A model generated the notes under the pieces. It ran no database searches. It saw nothing but the letters and a program-made list of their open reading frames with translations, and was not told the origin of the DNA. Below, piece after piece: positions 21,201 to 43,584 of a DNA stretch of 64,000 bases (position 1 is its first letter; every line of letters begins with the position of its first letter). The stretch is from positions 22,890,184-22,954,183 of the forward strand of contig CAIIXF020000012.1 in NCBI GenBank assembly GCA_903813345.2, in the 5' to 3' direction. The position numbers and the translations under genes were made by a program. The stretch comes from Owenia fusiformis (Eukaryota > Annelida > Polychaeta > Sabellida > Oweniidae).

Positions 21201-23500
21201 AGGGGGTGATGACATCTAATTGCTGAAATGTAAGAATATAGTTTTCAAGAGGGTGATGACATCTAATTGCTGAAATGAAGAATACAAGATACAATTGGAG
21301 TGCTTCATGCCCAATGCCAAAATTGGCCACGCTGCACATACCTATCCGAATTATTTAGAGTGAACCCCCCGGGAAGTCAGTTAGAGATTCAATAGCCAGG
21401 TTTCTAATTGTCAAAAAGTTCAGTGACAAATTAGCATTCCACATATATTAGGATTCTGGGAAGTTCATTACTGAAAATGTTGATGCAACAAGATTGTCAA
21501 CTGCCTATCCTTTGCATTGATTCGACTTCACCTCTTAAAAGAGAGTTTCATCTTCGCAGTTTATAACTGTACTCTGTGTGCAGAGTATCAATAAACTGGC
21601 ATACAGTGGGAGACATTAATAAACCTCAACCATCAAAAGTTGTCACAATGAGCTAAATTCATGTCTCAAACTCTCCCAAGCGGAAGTCAAATAATTCCCG
21701 TTCACTTTAAGTAGCACAATAAATGAATCCAAAGCTTCACACCTGCAAATGATGGATTAATTAATTAAACTGGCATAAATAAGACTAGAATTAAAAATCA
21801 TTGAACGTAAGTCACAGGAATTTGTCAAAACTGAAATGTGTCAATGAAAATAAATATCAATGACATAAGCAAGCACTAATCATTCTAACAGCTCCTGTGC
21901 ACTAACTTAGACTTAGGGCATGTTAACTGATGTGAAGCACTCAGTCTTACTTAGGTTCAAAGCCTTCTCTATATTCCGGCTTTGAGTGATTGTTTGCAGC
22001 CGCCCTGATATTCAATATAATAATAAATCATGGTGACACACGCACAGTTGTTATGGCACAATTATGTGAAACATACCTTTATGTACACATTTGCAGAATA
22101 TCAGCTTATATCCCGGTTCTATTCGATTGTTATATATATTTCAATATAGCGAAGTGGAATTTAATTTCAAAATGGCCTCCATTTTTCTGCTGAGTAAGCT
22201 GTATAAATTGCGGATCTGTTGAGTTTGAGGTTCTTTCCGAAAAGAAATTTTGAAATATCTTGATCCAGATAAGCAACGCTTCAACTAAATTATTAAATTA
22301 GAATTAGAATTACTAAATAGGGAGTTCTGGGTGCATGTGACACTTTTCTAGATTACATTCAAAATCAATGAAGTAACATCTAGCTGTAAGCTATAGACTA
22401 AGGGGGGAAAGCCCCAGAGCTTTAGCGATGACTGACATAATATGTCTCTTGCGTACCACTTTCGTTTGCGCAAATTCTCACCAGTTAATTTTCGAACATA
22501 ACGCGGCGTCATTATGTTTTAATTGATGTAAACATATTCCTTACATATTTCTTTATCTTGATGTGAAAAACCAAGCTATGATATATTGGTTAATACGCCA
22601 GGAATCAACATAATATTATTCGAAGCCTATTAGAAAATTTTGAATCCGCCATTTTTGTTTATCTATTTGGACCAATCAGAGGTGTATGTCATCTCAATAC
22701 AGGTTTACATTATGTATAAGCATATGTCATCTATGAACTCTGGTGCTAATCCCCCTCGAGTAAACTCAGTCTGTCTTTGAAAGGAAGGTGGATTGAAAAA
22801 GCTTACTCGAGTCTCCAGCCAATACTTGGCTAGAGGGGATTTCATCTGGAATACTGTGAACTCCATTTGAAAAAAGCTGGCCGCCATGTCATAAATTTAT
22901 TGAATATTTTAAAAATCACCAGATAAATCATTAATTAAAACGGAACCGGCTCGGCTCCTTGATGAGATATGACATGATTTCGTCTAAAATTAAAACAAAA
23001 TGGCTCCAAGAAAAATTGGCGATATTCGAAAACTGGACGAAATGTCGTTAATGTCTGACATTAGTAACTGGCTGTAAATTCTAAGTCAGTGATCCAGAAG
23101 ATGTGAACTAATACACTGATCACTTCATGTGTGTTTTGGAATTTTTGGTGAGGTAATAAGACCAAAACTCGCAATTCAAATTGTGATGTGGAAAAATGGC
23201 GGACATATGATTTCAAATTTTATGATTACGACATGACCAGTTGTTCATGCAGGAATATATCTTTACTGAAAGGCCACGATATAGTGGCCTTAGAAGTAGG
23301 CTTCTAGCCTAGAAGAAGCAGAAAAAGCCCAAATTATTTTGGATTTGAGATTGATGGATAGAAATTGTAAAATTTCAAGTGGTTTTCAACACAAAAATTC
23401 ACATACGTACCACTGCTATTGTCGTAAGTACACAGGCTGTTGTATATGCCCTCGTAATTGGGGGCATTTGCATGTATTCTTGCTGGAACGTCTGAGCCAT
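18261..23500 (-). CDS. DERL2: Derlin-2-like ER-associated degradation protein, 7 coding exons, 255 aa
   Basis: Coding exons on the minus strand: 23500-23411, 21222-21157, 20744-20577, 20198-20076, 19482-19410, 18983-18893 and 18417-18261. Together they make 768 nt, in frame to a TAA. The start [20 protein letters not shown] matches Derlin N-termini. The WR motif (LWRLVTNF), the NFLFNMIF loop, [25 protein letters not shown] and the NPLPEE segment follow in family order. Derlins are rhomboid-like, proteolytically inactive proteins of the ER membrane that help extract misfolded proteins for p97/VCP and the proteasome. The C-terminal [12 protein letters not shown] is the p97-binding SHP-box region. 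Gln replaces the Arg found in the human protein, and about 20 further residues rich in Gln, Glu and Pro follow, making the protein longer than human Derlin-2 (239 aa). Derlin-3 remains possible. Intron 3 is of U12 type. Confidence 0.95.
20199..20576 (-). other. U12-type (minor spliceosome) GT-AG intron of Derlin
   Basis: The donor reads ACT|GTATCCTTT, an exact match to the U12 5' splice-site consensus RTATCCTTT and poor for U2. The acceptor side reads ACCTTAACAGACTTCCAG. CCTTAAC is the U12 branch-point core, with its adenosine about 11 nt from the AG and almost no pyrimidine tract. The intron is 378 nt long and in phase 0, between LMT and ITALFV. Confidence 0.9.
21251..21277 (-). repeat. Duplicate of the Derlin exon 2 acceptor region
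   Basis: 27 bp beginning GGGTGATGACATCTAATTGC are identical at 21204-21230, which spans the intron 1/exon 2 junction, and at 21251-21277 inside intron 1, offset by 47 bp. The duplicate carries an intact TTTCAG acceptor followed by the first 18 nt of exon 2. Splicing there would add 47 nt, shift the frame and reach TAG after 17 codons. Confidence 0.8.
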
Positions 23501-23773
23501 TTTTTCTGCTTTCGATTTAGGCTTTTTGCCACGTCAGCTAATACGCATGCGCAAGTTTTAAAAATAAGACTGACTAAGCGCTCAACTTGAAATAACGGGG
23601 TCAAAAGACTTTCAGAACGTGAATTTCTAATCATTTGATGGAAAAACACAATATTTGATATAAATGATTTCGCAAAGTATATGAAAAAGATATAGTCAGA
23701 AATAATTATAGAAATGTTGACCTTATTTTGATCGAGTGGTATTACCTCAAGTTCCGGTTTAGAATAAACAAAA
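23501..23773. promoter_or_regulatory. Bidirectional promoter between Derlin and SUDS3
   Basis: Only 273 bp separate the two divergent start codons, so promoter and both 5' UTRs must lie here. Visible sites: CCACGTCA at 23529-23536, which on the Derlin strand reads TGACGTGG, the XBP1/ATF6-type unfolded-protein-response element; and ACGCATGCGC at 23543-23552, an NRF-1-like palindrome. No TATA box is evident next to either gene. Confidence 0.65.
23529..23536 (-). promoter_or_regulatory. UPRE-like site TGACGTGG upstream of Derlin
   Basis: Minus-strand TGACGTGG lies 29-36 bp upstream of the Derlin ATG. Mammalian Derlins are known targets of the IRE1-XBP1 branch of the unfolded protein response, and TGACGTGG is the XBP1/ATF6 core. 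Location and identity fit, but an 8-mer can occur by chance and it may lie in the 5' UTR. Confidence 0.45.
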
Positions 23774-26700
23774 ATGGCGTCGAGTTTTACCGCTTCTCCG
23801 CGATCATTTGACCAGGAATTAGACGAGAATGACAGCTTTGATTACGACGATGACAAAGATCTGTATGACCAAATGACTGATGAAGGTAATGCTTTCACCA
23901 TATCAGATTTTATCAAGTTGTTTTCATGGAAAGTAACATTTTCTAGAAATTTTGTAAACTTTCTCTCCGATTTTTAAAAAAAATTGAAAGTAAAATATAA
24001 ATATGTACGTACTTGCTTATCAATCTCATCGAGAGAAAATAATGAAATGATGTGATGTAACCATGCATCTACTTATCAGTATGTCTCGGCCTAGGTTGTG
24101 AATTCAGCCAAACGTGACTGTGAAGGCGAAAAATTATTTCTATTTGATATCAATATATCGTTCAGAGTAAGTTAATCATGCCTCAATCCTTCATGAGTTT
24201 TGATATCCATCCACCAATATGTAAATTATCTAAAATTACTTGCAATATGTCACATGGTCCTTTCTGATAACTACCCCGAGACCTTAATTGCGCATATTAG
24301 TTGATAAACCCACATGCGGTGAACTATTATCATCAAAACATTTAACTCAAAATTCTTTCAACACAGGGAATTTCTTCTAATATTTTTACAAAGGAGTGGT
24401 ATCGATAGGGTGAACTTTTCGAATATGCGTTTCTCTTAAACCAGTCATCAAAACATTCTGAAAATTTTACACATCGTCAATTTAATGGTCATCTTATGGA
24501 GAGTAACATTATAATTTGTATTATGAATATATACTTTTCTCTATATTGTTTTAGAAAACACATCAGACACTTCTTTCGTTCTTGGTATCATATATTCGGA
24601 ATGAAATGAAACATTATCCGAACCTCGTTGGAACAAAACGACAAAAACACAACATGTTTATGTCTCTCAATATTGTATTTGTACAAAGGAAAGTTTGGTC
24701 GATTTAAAAAAAGTATCTTGTTAATGGAATAAAAGGTTTATCTTAATTTTTATCTATTTTGGGGGGTTTTGTTTAAAGTTTTTGCATACTTTTTGTTAAA
24801 TCAACCAAAATTTCCTTTGTATAACTAAAATATTGAGAGGTCTAAGAAAATGTTGAATATGCTATTTTGTTCCAACAAGGTTCAGAAAGACATTTTATTT
24901 CATTCTCAAGAATTGGTAGAAAGGAACAAAAAACAATTGCACTAAAAAACAAAAATGTTAACAAAAACAGTTATATAAAATATATATATAAATAATTTTT
25001 GCATTAAATTGTTGTCAATCAGTCAACATTACATAAAGGACCGTGTTTTTACAGAATGTTTTCAATAATTGGTTTAAGAGAAAAACATTGTTGAATTCAG
25101 TTCACCATATCGATACCTATCCTTTTACAGATTCCATCAGACCATTTTTGTTTTTTTTAATCTCTCCATTAATTACTTTATATATATAAATTCCTTTACC
25201 TTATTTTGTATATAATGTGTCTCTATTTTATCTATATTTTCCCTTAAAATATATAAGATACCCATTTCAAAAGTAATCAGAATATTGAATAAATCTATGA
25301 TGAAAAAGGGACTATTTTCAGCAAAACACTATTTTTCCATCTACTCACTGCAGTGTCTATTTCAAGACAGTCCCATGGGAGTTTGTACAGTAACATGAAA
25401 ATCTGTACTTTATCAGTACAAATAGCCTATCAGATTAACCACGGTTAAATGTATATTTATTTAGTTGTTTACATTTGTTAATTCATTTATAAGTAATGCA
25501 AAGTAGTCTATGTGAATTCGAATTTTAAAAAAGTTCCTAGATCAAAAAACTGAATTTACTCTATATTTGTAGTGGTAATGTGAACCAATACTCATCCTGT
25601 TTCATTTTCAGGTTTCTTACAAATATTTTAAATTCACCATAACCACTGGGTACAATGTTCAAACTTTGCAGGTTTGGAAATTGATTAACATTGCTATCGA
25701 GTTTCACCTTTGAAAATATTGAATGGATCATGTTAATATTACTCAAAGAATTTATACTCAGTAAAAGATTTCTCCTAATAGACATGTAGCCAGTTCCAGC
25801 AATATTCAGGTTTTACTGTTTGTGTATAAGAAGCAAGTTGTAAGTCTGATGTGTTTCCAGATACTGAAGACGCCAGTGAGACAGATATGGTGAAACGGGA
25901 AGAAGAATACACTGAAATCAAGGAACAGTAAGTAAAATATGAATTTTAAAATAAAAAAGATGGCTTTCGTCTTGAAATGCTTGCTATATGGATAGTTATT
26001 TGTATTAGTTATTAGAATATTGACTGCAACACTGTAGGTTTAAAACACCTTTAAAGATATAAATGATATCTTGGATGTACATCAAGACAATAAACCTAAG
26101 ATCAAAATAACTTGAAAATATGACCGGCACTGTAGAATTTTACTCACCATTATATTGTTAAACAGGATGTACCAGGATAAGCTGGCGCAGTTAAAGAAGC
26201 AACTCCAACAGTTAAAAGAAGGGACACTGCCAGAATACATGAAACGACTCAAGAAGATTGATCAACAATACAAGGAAAGACTACGCATGGCAGATATATG
26301 GAGAGACTATGAGGTATGATGTGACTTATGAACTCACTATGTTAAACCCCTTTTGGTAGAATACAATCTATAGCTAAACCTAAAATATGTTAAGTATAAA
26401 ATATAATACATAACCCCTAAATTCAATTCAATTTATTCCTTAATAATACAATAATACATGGTACATATAAAAGAATTAACAGATGACATCATTTCTGATG
26501 TTTATACCCGTACATGTAAAAGCATAATATTACAGATATTAAGAGTAAAGGTAAGGTCAAGGAATCAAACATATCAAGGTTGTGTTTTGTCTAAGGGAAA
26601 ATCGAAGAGGGAGGGGGAGGTGCATCATAGATAAAAAGCTATCAAGTTTAGTGTCCAGTACCCAGGCTTGGAGTTATATCTGTATATATTTCTATAAAGG

Positions 26701-29700
26701 AGATAGAGCATGAATAAGGAGGCTGCAGTACATAAATATAATAAAAAGAAGGAGATCATGCATACAACGCCAGAATATGTTTCTTATATTTAGACTTAAG
26801 ACATTTACTTGACCTTGATGTTTTTATTTCTGATGGGGGGCTATTCCAAATAGATGGTCCAGAAAATGAAAGCATCTTTCTGCCAAAGGTTTCTGTTTTA
26901 AATTTAGGCAAGGCATAGTTATATTTACCTCTTGTATCATACTTATGTAGTTCATTATGTCTTGTAAATAAGTTGGGAAATATATCATGTAGGTTATTTT
27001 CATTGTTTTGCCACTTAAAGAAGAATTCTGCCACATTGACTTTAAATATATCAGAAATGGTGAGAATTCCTAATTCTTTAAATAATGGTGGAGTATGATC
27101 TCTAAATCCACTCTGAGTAGCTAATCTTGTAAATCTCTTTTGTATTAAATGAAGCGAATTAATTGAAGTGATATTGGCATTTCCCCAAATGATATTGCTG
27201 TAAGTTAAATAAGAATGGATTAGAGAATGATATATAGTCATAAAGGTTTTCCTATCTAGTAAATGGTTAATCTTGTACAGAATGCCAACTATCTTTGATA
27301 TTTTCATTTTGACTTTACTAATATGTTCATTCCATGAAAGATGTTGGTCAATAACCAAACCAAGAAAATTAGTGTGTGTTACTCGTTCAATAATTTTACC
27401 ATCAATAAATATCTCTAAGTTCCTGGTATTTACCTTTTTCTGCTTTGAAGTAAATAATATGTACCTAGTTTTATTAATATTGAGTGACAGTTTATTGGCT
27501 GTAAGCCTAATCCGTAAAACATAATACAATGTGTAATCCCATGTTTTACAATAATACCTCTAAGAATACAATATGTAACCAATTAAAATACAATATGTAA
27601 CCCAGTAGAATCAACAATACATAACTCACTTGGAGACAAAATATAATCATTCAGACTTCTGTATTATAGGTAATCCTCTCGATAAAATAAACAACAAAAT
27701 GTTATGAATTTCCAGATAACCATGGTGGAAAATGACTATCTGTGTGAAAAAAGATATTCTGCCAAAGAGTTTGAAGAAAAGAAAATAGACCTGAAAGAGA
27801 ATCTCATAATTGAATTAGAGGAAAAGAAGAAAAACATGGAAGCAGATAGGGCAGCTTTGGAACTCACAGGAGGTAACTACCATGATCCTCTATTAAGTGT
27901 ACATCGAAATATGAATTATTGCCACAATGCATTACACCAGTCTCATGTCATGTACTCGTATAAGCCTGATTCCTTTTTTCTGTCTACTAAACTGCATTAT
28001 CATTTTGGAAATTTGAATGATGCTTTTACTTTTAGTAAATCTATAAAACTTATATCACAAAAATGAGTCCGAAGACAAAGCAAATCAAGAAATTCAGATT
28101 TTGATGTTAATAATATTCGTAGTGATAATTCAAAGAAAAAATATGAAGTATTTTATTGTATTTTCAGATCCAATGGAGGTGAAACCTGTAATGACAAGAA
28201 AGTTGAGACGTCGTCCTAATGATCCCATGCCAATGCCAGAGAAACGGAGAAAACAATCACCAAATATCCTTTTAAACAAATCAACATCATTTTCAAAAAT
28301 AATCCTGCTCACTTCCTATCAATAAAAACTAATTAGAATTGACAAGTGTTTTTTACTGTAAAGTGTAGTCAGTGTAAAAAGTAAGCCTTTGTGATATACA
28401 GCTAAGGAATAAAGAATCCGATATAATGTTTTATTGGGAATTTAAAAGCATGAGTGTATGTACCGTAGCCCATCCACATAATGTAGGAGAGGCGAGTACA
28501 TTACCAGGATGGATTAGTACATGCACGAATGCTTTTAAATCCAATAAAGTTTGATACAGGGTTCTTTATGCAATTCAAATATACTGTCACTCATTTATAG
28601 AAAAATAACATTTTTCAGCCAGGTCTTCAAGAAACCATAATGCGCTGTGATGCCATCATTCTTACCAATAATGGGATTGCTCAGTTCATTATGAAACATT
28701 CCAAGTTTTTTGTTTTTTTAAGGCTTCCACTTAATTCCACTGTAAAATGATGTTTCTGCTCAGTTGACCATATACCTTGAATAAATGCACTGAAACACTC
28801 TAAGCTGATTGGCTGAGACACACTTGGCGAATTTGAATATACATGTATGATATGTAATTTGTGAATAGAATGAATAATGTTTTCTTAACTGAATCACCTC
28901 AGCTAAATTATGAACTAGATGACCATGAGATTATGGAAGATTTGCGAATAATCAGTAAAATAAGTGGGAAACCACTCAACCGTAAACCTCACATACCCCC
29001 TCTTTCGGGTATTGATACACCTAATTACGATGCTCGCATAGAAGATGGAAGGTTATATTATGAAAAAAGATGGTAAGAAGTAGTCTCTGATTGTTGAATT
29101 TAATTCTTCCAATTCTGTTTCTTGCTTATACAAGTTATGCATAAAATTATACATGAGCTAAAAGAATTTCTTTTTTCCTGAACAAAATGCATGTTTCAGC
29201 CAGAAAAAATCTTGTCTATAGTTGTCTTTTAAATAACTTCAAAAGTATTTTTGTGGATGTTTGACATTGTAAACAAAATTTTTTTTGAAGATTACCATTA
29301 TTCATAAATTGTTTTAGGTTCCATCGAGGCCAGCCGGTATATATAGAAGGCAAAGATATTGGGAAGGTGAACGCGGTCATAAGTGCAGTAGGAACTCAAG
29401 ATGTAAGGGATATAACACTAGTTACTAGAGTTACAAACTTTCTCTCTCAATTTCAGTCAAATAATTGTTTGCATATTGATACTGCCCTGTATCATTTCTA
29501 GTTTACCCTTAGAATTGTATGTAAACACAACCACCTTTTCCCCTTAGTCAAAAAAACTGGTATCTAGAACAAGTAAATACTGTAATCTGACTGGTGAAAT
29601 GTGAAACCAAATAAGTTCAAAAATGCAACAATTTCCTCGAATTCTACAGCATTAGATTCTTTGCTTTATGGCTAAATGTATAAAAATCTATGAATATATT

Positions 29701-29833
29701 TATAATTACAAAAATAATTATTTGCATTATTTTCCAGGTATGGGTAAGAAAGTTACATGACAATAGTAAAATAAAAATATCAGTAGCCCAATTACAAAAA
29801 GGACGTTATACTTTACGAAGAAGGTCAACTTAG
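23774..29833 (+). CDS. SUDS3: Sds3/SUDS3 subunit of the Sin3-HDAC co-repressor, 8 coding exons, 311 aa
   Basis: Coding exons: 23774-23885, 25861-25927, 26166-26313, 27716-27872, 28168-28263, 28898-29072, 29318-29402 and 29738-29833. Total 936 nt, in frame to TAG. The N-terminus is acidic ([17 protein letters not shown]). A long coiled coil follows ([20 protein letters not shown], then [20 protein letters not shown]), which in the family mediates dimerisation and Sin3 binding. Next is the conserved block [20 protein letters not shown], then [31 protein letters not shown] and the C-terminal [18 protein letters not shown]. Order and spacing match human SUDS3 (328 aa). It stabilises and stimulates HDAC1/2 in the nuclear Sin3 complex. 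Intron 5 is an AT-AC U12 intron, intron 1 carries a foldback element and intron 3 a truncated LINE. A candidate poly(A) signal AATAAA lies at 30173-30178. Confidence 0.95.
24390..25125. mobile_element. Foldback (long inverted repeat) transposon, copy 1, in SUDS3 intron 1
   Basis: The termini AAAGGAGTGGTATCGATAGG and CGATACCTATCCTTT are inverted, and most of each half pairs with the other (for example TCCGAACCTCGTTGGAACAA with TTGTTCCAACAAGGTTC). The DNA could fold into a long imperfect hairpin. No ORF. A second copy in opposite orientation is at 41182-41978. Confidence 0.75.
26420..27535 (-). mobile_element. 5'-truncated LINE in SUDS3 intron 3, antisense to the gene
   Basis: A minus-strand ORF of 257 codons (27529-26756) encodes the last part of a non-LTR reverse transcriptase: [18 protein letters not shown], then [20 protein letters not shown], a YSNIIWGN segment, KLQ-like [18 protein letters not shown] and a C-terminal [13 protein letters not shown]. 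This is the typical thumb and tail of Jockey/CR1-clade elements. Translation is open to its natural stop, so the insertion is fairly recent. About 330 bp of AT-rich 3' UTR extends to about 26420. The catalytic palm is missing because of 5' truncation. Confidence 0.8.
28264..28897 (+). other. U12-type AT-AC intron of SUDS3
   Basis: After codon CCA the exon ends CAA|ATATCCTTTT, the U12 AT-AC donor consensus. No usable GT donor exists before the in-frame stop at about 28321. The 3' side has TTTTCTTAACTGAATCAC|CTCAG: the TTCTTAAC branch element is followed about 9 nt later by AC. Joining A to CT gives KRRKQSPTQLNYEL, collinear with human KRRKPAPAQLNYLL without a gap. Using the nearby CTCAG instead would give an immediate stop. 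The intron is 634 nt long, in phase 1. Confidence 0.93.
28409..28569. mobile_element. Hairpin MITE inside the AT-AC intron
   Basis: The left arm ATAAAGAATCCGATATAATG...TTTAAAAGCATGAG and the right arm ...AATGCTTTTAAATCCAATAA...GGGTTCTTTAT are imperfect inverted repeats of about 50 bp around a short loop. Confidence 0.55.
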
Positions 29834-31577
29834 CAGAATGAGGACACAACGCCCTAATATGGGTAAAATGTCCAAATATGGGATTCAACAAATCAAAGAA
29901 TCATTTGTTAAAATCAGTTGGACTGTATTGTTATTTGGTGGTTAGTCGTACCATATAAGGATACAATGCCCAAATATGGCATTTAACCACGCCCAGAACC
30001 ATTGAAGAAGATATGATTAGACAATATGACCAAATATAGAGCCACCACATGAGAACGATTAGTAGAATCATCAAATGCATCTTCTCAATGAAACCACAAT
30101 CAAATGGAATATACAATTTGTCAATCATCATTCATTTATTTATTTTTATAAATTAAATGAAATAATATTGAGAATAAATAACATCTCAGTATAAAAATAA
30201 AATCTTGTTTTTTCTTTGAGCACAACTTCATATTAAAGTTCATATCATTATGCTAGGCTTCATATTATGTGAGGTATCATATATGTAAAATGGAATTCAC
30301 ATGTTATTAGTGATAGAATAATTAGGTTTGTGGTTCAACATTTCATTGGAAGCTCGAAGGGGAAGTTTTTATGTCACCACAAGAAATTGTAACATAATTG
30401 TTGTAGTCTCCAACTTTTTTGTGGATTGTGTTTGGGATTCCGGATCTGTAACAAATTCAAAGAACTTCCAGTAATTGGTGGTGACATTTTGTCATGTTAA
30501 TGCCTTGTTTTCAAATACTGTCAGGTTTGTAAGATTTTAGTACTCTTCATGGATTACATTGTCAATGCATCTCTTACAATTAAAGCTAACATTAAGGGAG
30601 TGATCTGGTTCGTATATTGGAATCTGAGTAGCTATCTCTTTACTTTTCTTTTGACAAGATCATGAAAACCCAAGAAATATTTAATGAGCAAAACATTTCG
30701 TGTCATTGTCTATAAATATTTATTGCTGTAAAGTACATTTGATTAAAAATGGCAAAGATTGGCACAGGTAGTTTTGTAATCATATCACATTTTGTACATG
30801 GAATCACATATCACATTCATATTGTGTAAATATTTTATCAATTGAGCACCAATTTTGTATAATATACAGTATACACTGTACAATCATTTGATTCAGTTAT
30901 ACACTAAGCCTAGCTAGCCTATATACAGTAAACACACTTAAAATGTCTAATCATTCACAATGCCTTATTATTGGACAAGTCTTGCATCAAGCACCTGTGT
31001 ACTCCCTCCTTGATAGTAAATATGGCAAGATATATCAAACTTCCCCGATTGGCATCCCCTTCCCCCTTGTTAGCAACTAGGGTTTACAAAGCAGGGATGG
31101 ATCTGAAAATTAACAGTGGGAGGGCGCAATAATCTAAGGATTCCTCCCCATGCAAAGGATTTGACTTTTTGATTCAGACTCACTTTTTGGAAAAAATGAA
31201 CCCTCTTGCCCCCCTCCACAAATGTAAGGTTTGTAAAGTAAGGCCCACAAACTTGATGCAAGGCTACATAAGTCCACACTACCACATAATACTTCTCATC
31301 CTCAATAAATCACCATGATGATGTAAAACCAAATTCTTCATCAATACTCGTACATTATTTTATAAAATATGTACAAATTACCTGATAAATTATTTGGAAT
31401 GATGTCTCAGTCTGGAATTATTTTTGGAATGACTTCATATCTTCATGACAATTATCTTTTATTCCAGCTGTTTAGGGCTATGTCACAAATATTCTAGTTT
31501 AATGGTTACCATGGTTACATGATTGTTACATGACAAATATCCAATCAAAATACTACATCTATTCTTTAACATATTAA
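29834..31577. other. SUDS3 3' UTR and intergenic DNA
   Basis: Candidate 3' UTR to about 30180, then AT-rich sequence with no exon. 31075-31215 has a GGGAGGGCGCAATAATC-type stretch resembling decayed transposon ends. Nothing else was identified. Confidence 0.4.
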
Positions 31578-31852
31578 CCTCTTGAATGCCAGGCTCTAAA
31601 ATCGGTTGAAACCAGAGATTTTTCATTTTTGCCACCTTTTGACATTATACTACATACCTATACAACTTCAGATGCTCAACTTAGTAAAATTAGATGGCAG
31701 AGATCATTTCTACATATTTTAAAACAAGTTTTGTATAAATTGGATGAAAATTGTTCAAATAAGAGCAATTTTAGTGAAAAATTTTGTGACGGATTTTCTC
31801 GTCACTCTGAGTTTCAAGGTCATTTCTGAGGTGACTCCAGGTAGTCAAGAGG
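31578..31852. mobile_element. piggyBac-like MITE with TTAA target duplication
   Basis: The sequence is TTAA|CCTCTTGA...TCAAGAGG|TTAA, with perfect 8-bp terminal inverted repeats and TTAA on both sides (31574-31577, 31853-31856). The interior of about 260 bp has no coding capacity. The TTAA duplication is characteristic of the piggyBac superfamily. Confidence 0.7.
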
Positions 31853-31856
31853 TTAA

Positions 31857-32701
31857 ACTGCAAAGTTCACTTTACTCTGGCATAAAGTCTTTGTACATCC
31901 TATTAAAACATGTTCAATATACAACGTTTTACTGTACATGCATTTACTTATTTAAGCAATATGATATATTCCTTGTAATTCATTGAAAGCAAGCACATTG
32001 AAGAGCAAAGACCCAAGAACAAGAGGTTATCCCACATGAACTCTTGTTCCTTGGCCTGTATTGTTCAAAGTATGTGCATTGTAAGAAGCAATTTAAGCAA
32101 TATGATGTATTCTTTGCAATCCATTGGTGACAACTCTAGGAAGTTCACCCAGCTGATAATATTATATAAAAGTCATATTTTAATTAATCCAACTTTACAT
32201 AATACATTAATTAAACTATGTCCTCTGGATTTATTACAACATGTACAATGACATGTGTTTTTGGATGAAATCTAAAACAGAAATCATCATTATTTACTGT
32301 GCAACATTCAAATTGATATTTTCTGTACATTGAATGCAGGAAAATACTCTATGAAGTTTATAATGTACACCATGTTCATGTTGAGTCAAAGTGCATACAA
32401 GTATATGGAACCAAGTTAAATATGTAATAGAATTCAAACAGGCTATTTTAACAAAGCATTATCACTTTAGTCACTTTAGTCATGCTTGATATTTATAATC
32501 CACATGAGGGATTATTTTTTAAAGCAAGCACATAGTTGAAAGCATATCCATTGTTGAAAGCACGCCTATGCTGAAAGCATGCCCATTGTTTAAAACATGC
32601 CCTTTGTTGAAAGCACGCCTATTGCTGAAAGCATGCCCATTATTGAAAGCATGCACATTTGCCTGGGGCACATTGTTGATTACATGCACATTCTAACTGA
32701 T
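31857..32701. other. Downstream region of HNF1 with an 18-bp degenerate tandem repeat
   Basis: Includes the HNF1 3' UTR, with a minus-strand candidate poly(A) signal (AATAAA) at 32235-32230. 32520-32660 is a degenerate tandem repeat of about 18 bp, GAAAGCATGCCCATTGTT, in seven or eight copies, just past the HNF1 stop codon. Confidence 0.5.

Positions 32702-43584
<10,883 letters not shown>

Noticed and set aside
22705-22887. 60-codon minus-strand ORF starting [10 protein letters not shown]
   Set aside because: Inside Derlin intron 1 with no splice context or conserved motif.
28168-28325. SUDS3 exon 5 reading on to a stop at 28321 as a true C-terminus
   Set aside because: It would lose the conserved half of the protein, and an ideal AT-AC U12 intron explains the structure exactly.
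30420-30780. Possible similarity to 46.8-47.25 kb
   Set aside because: Only scattered shared words (GTAACAAAT, GGTGACATTTTG). Too weak to call a repeat family without an alignment.
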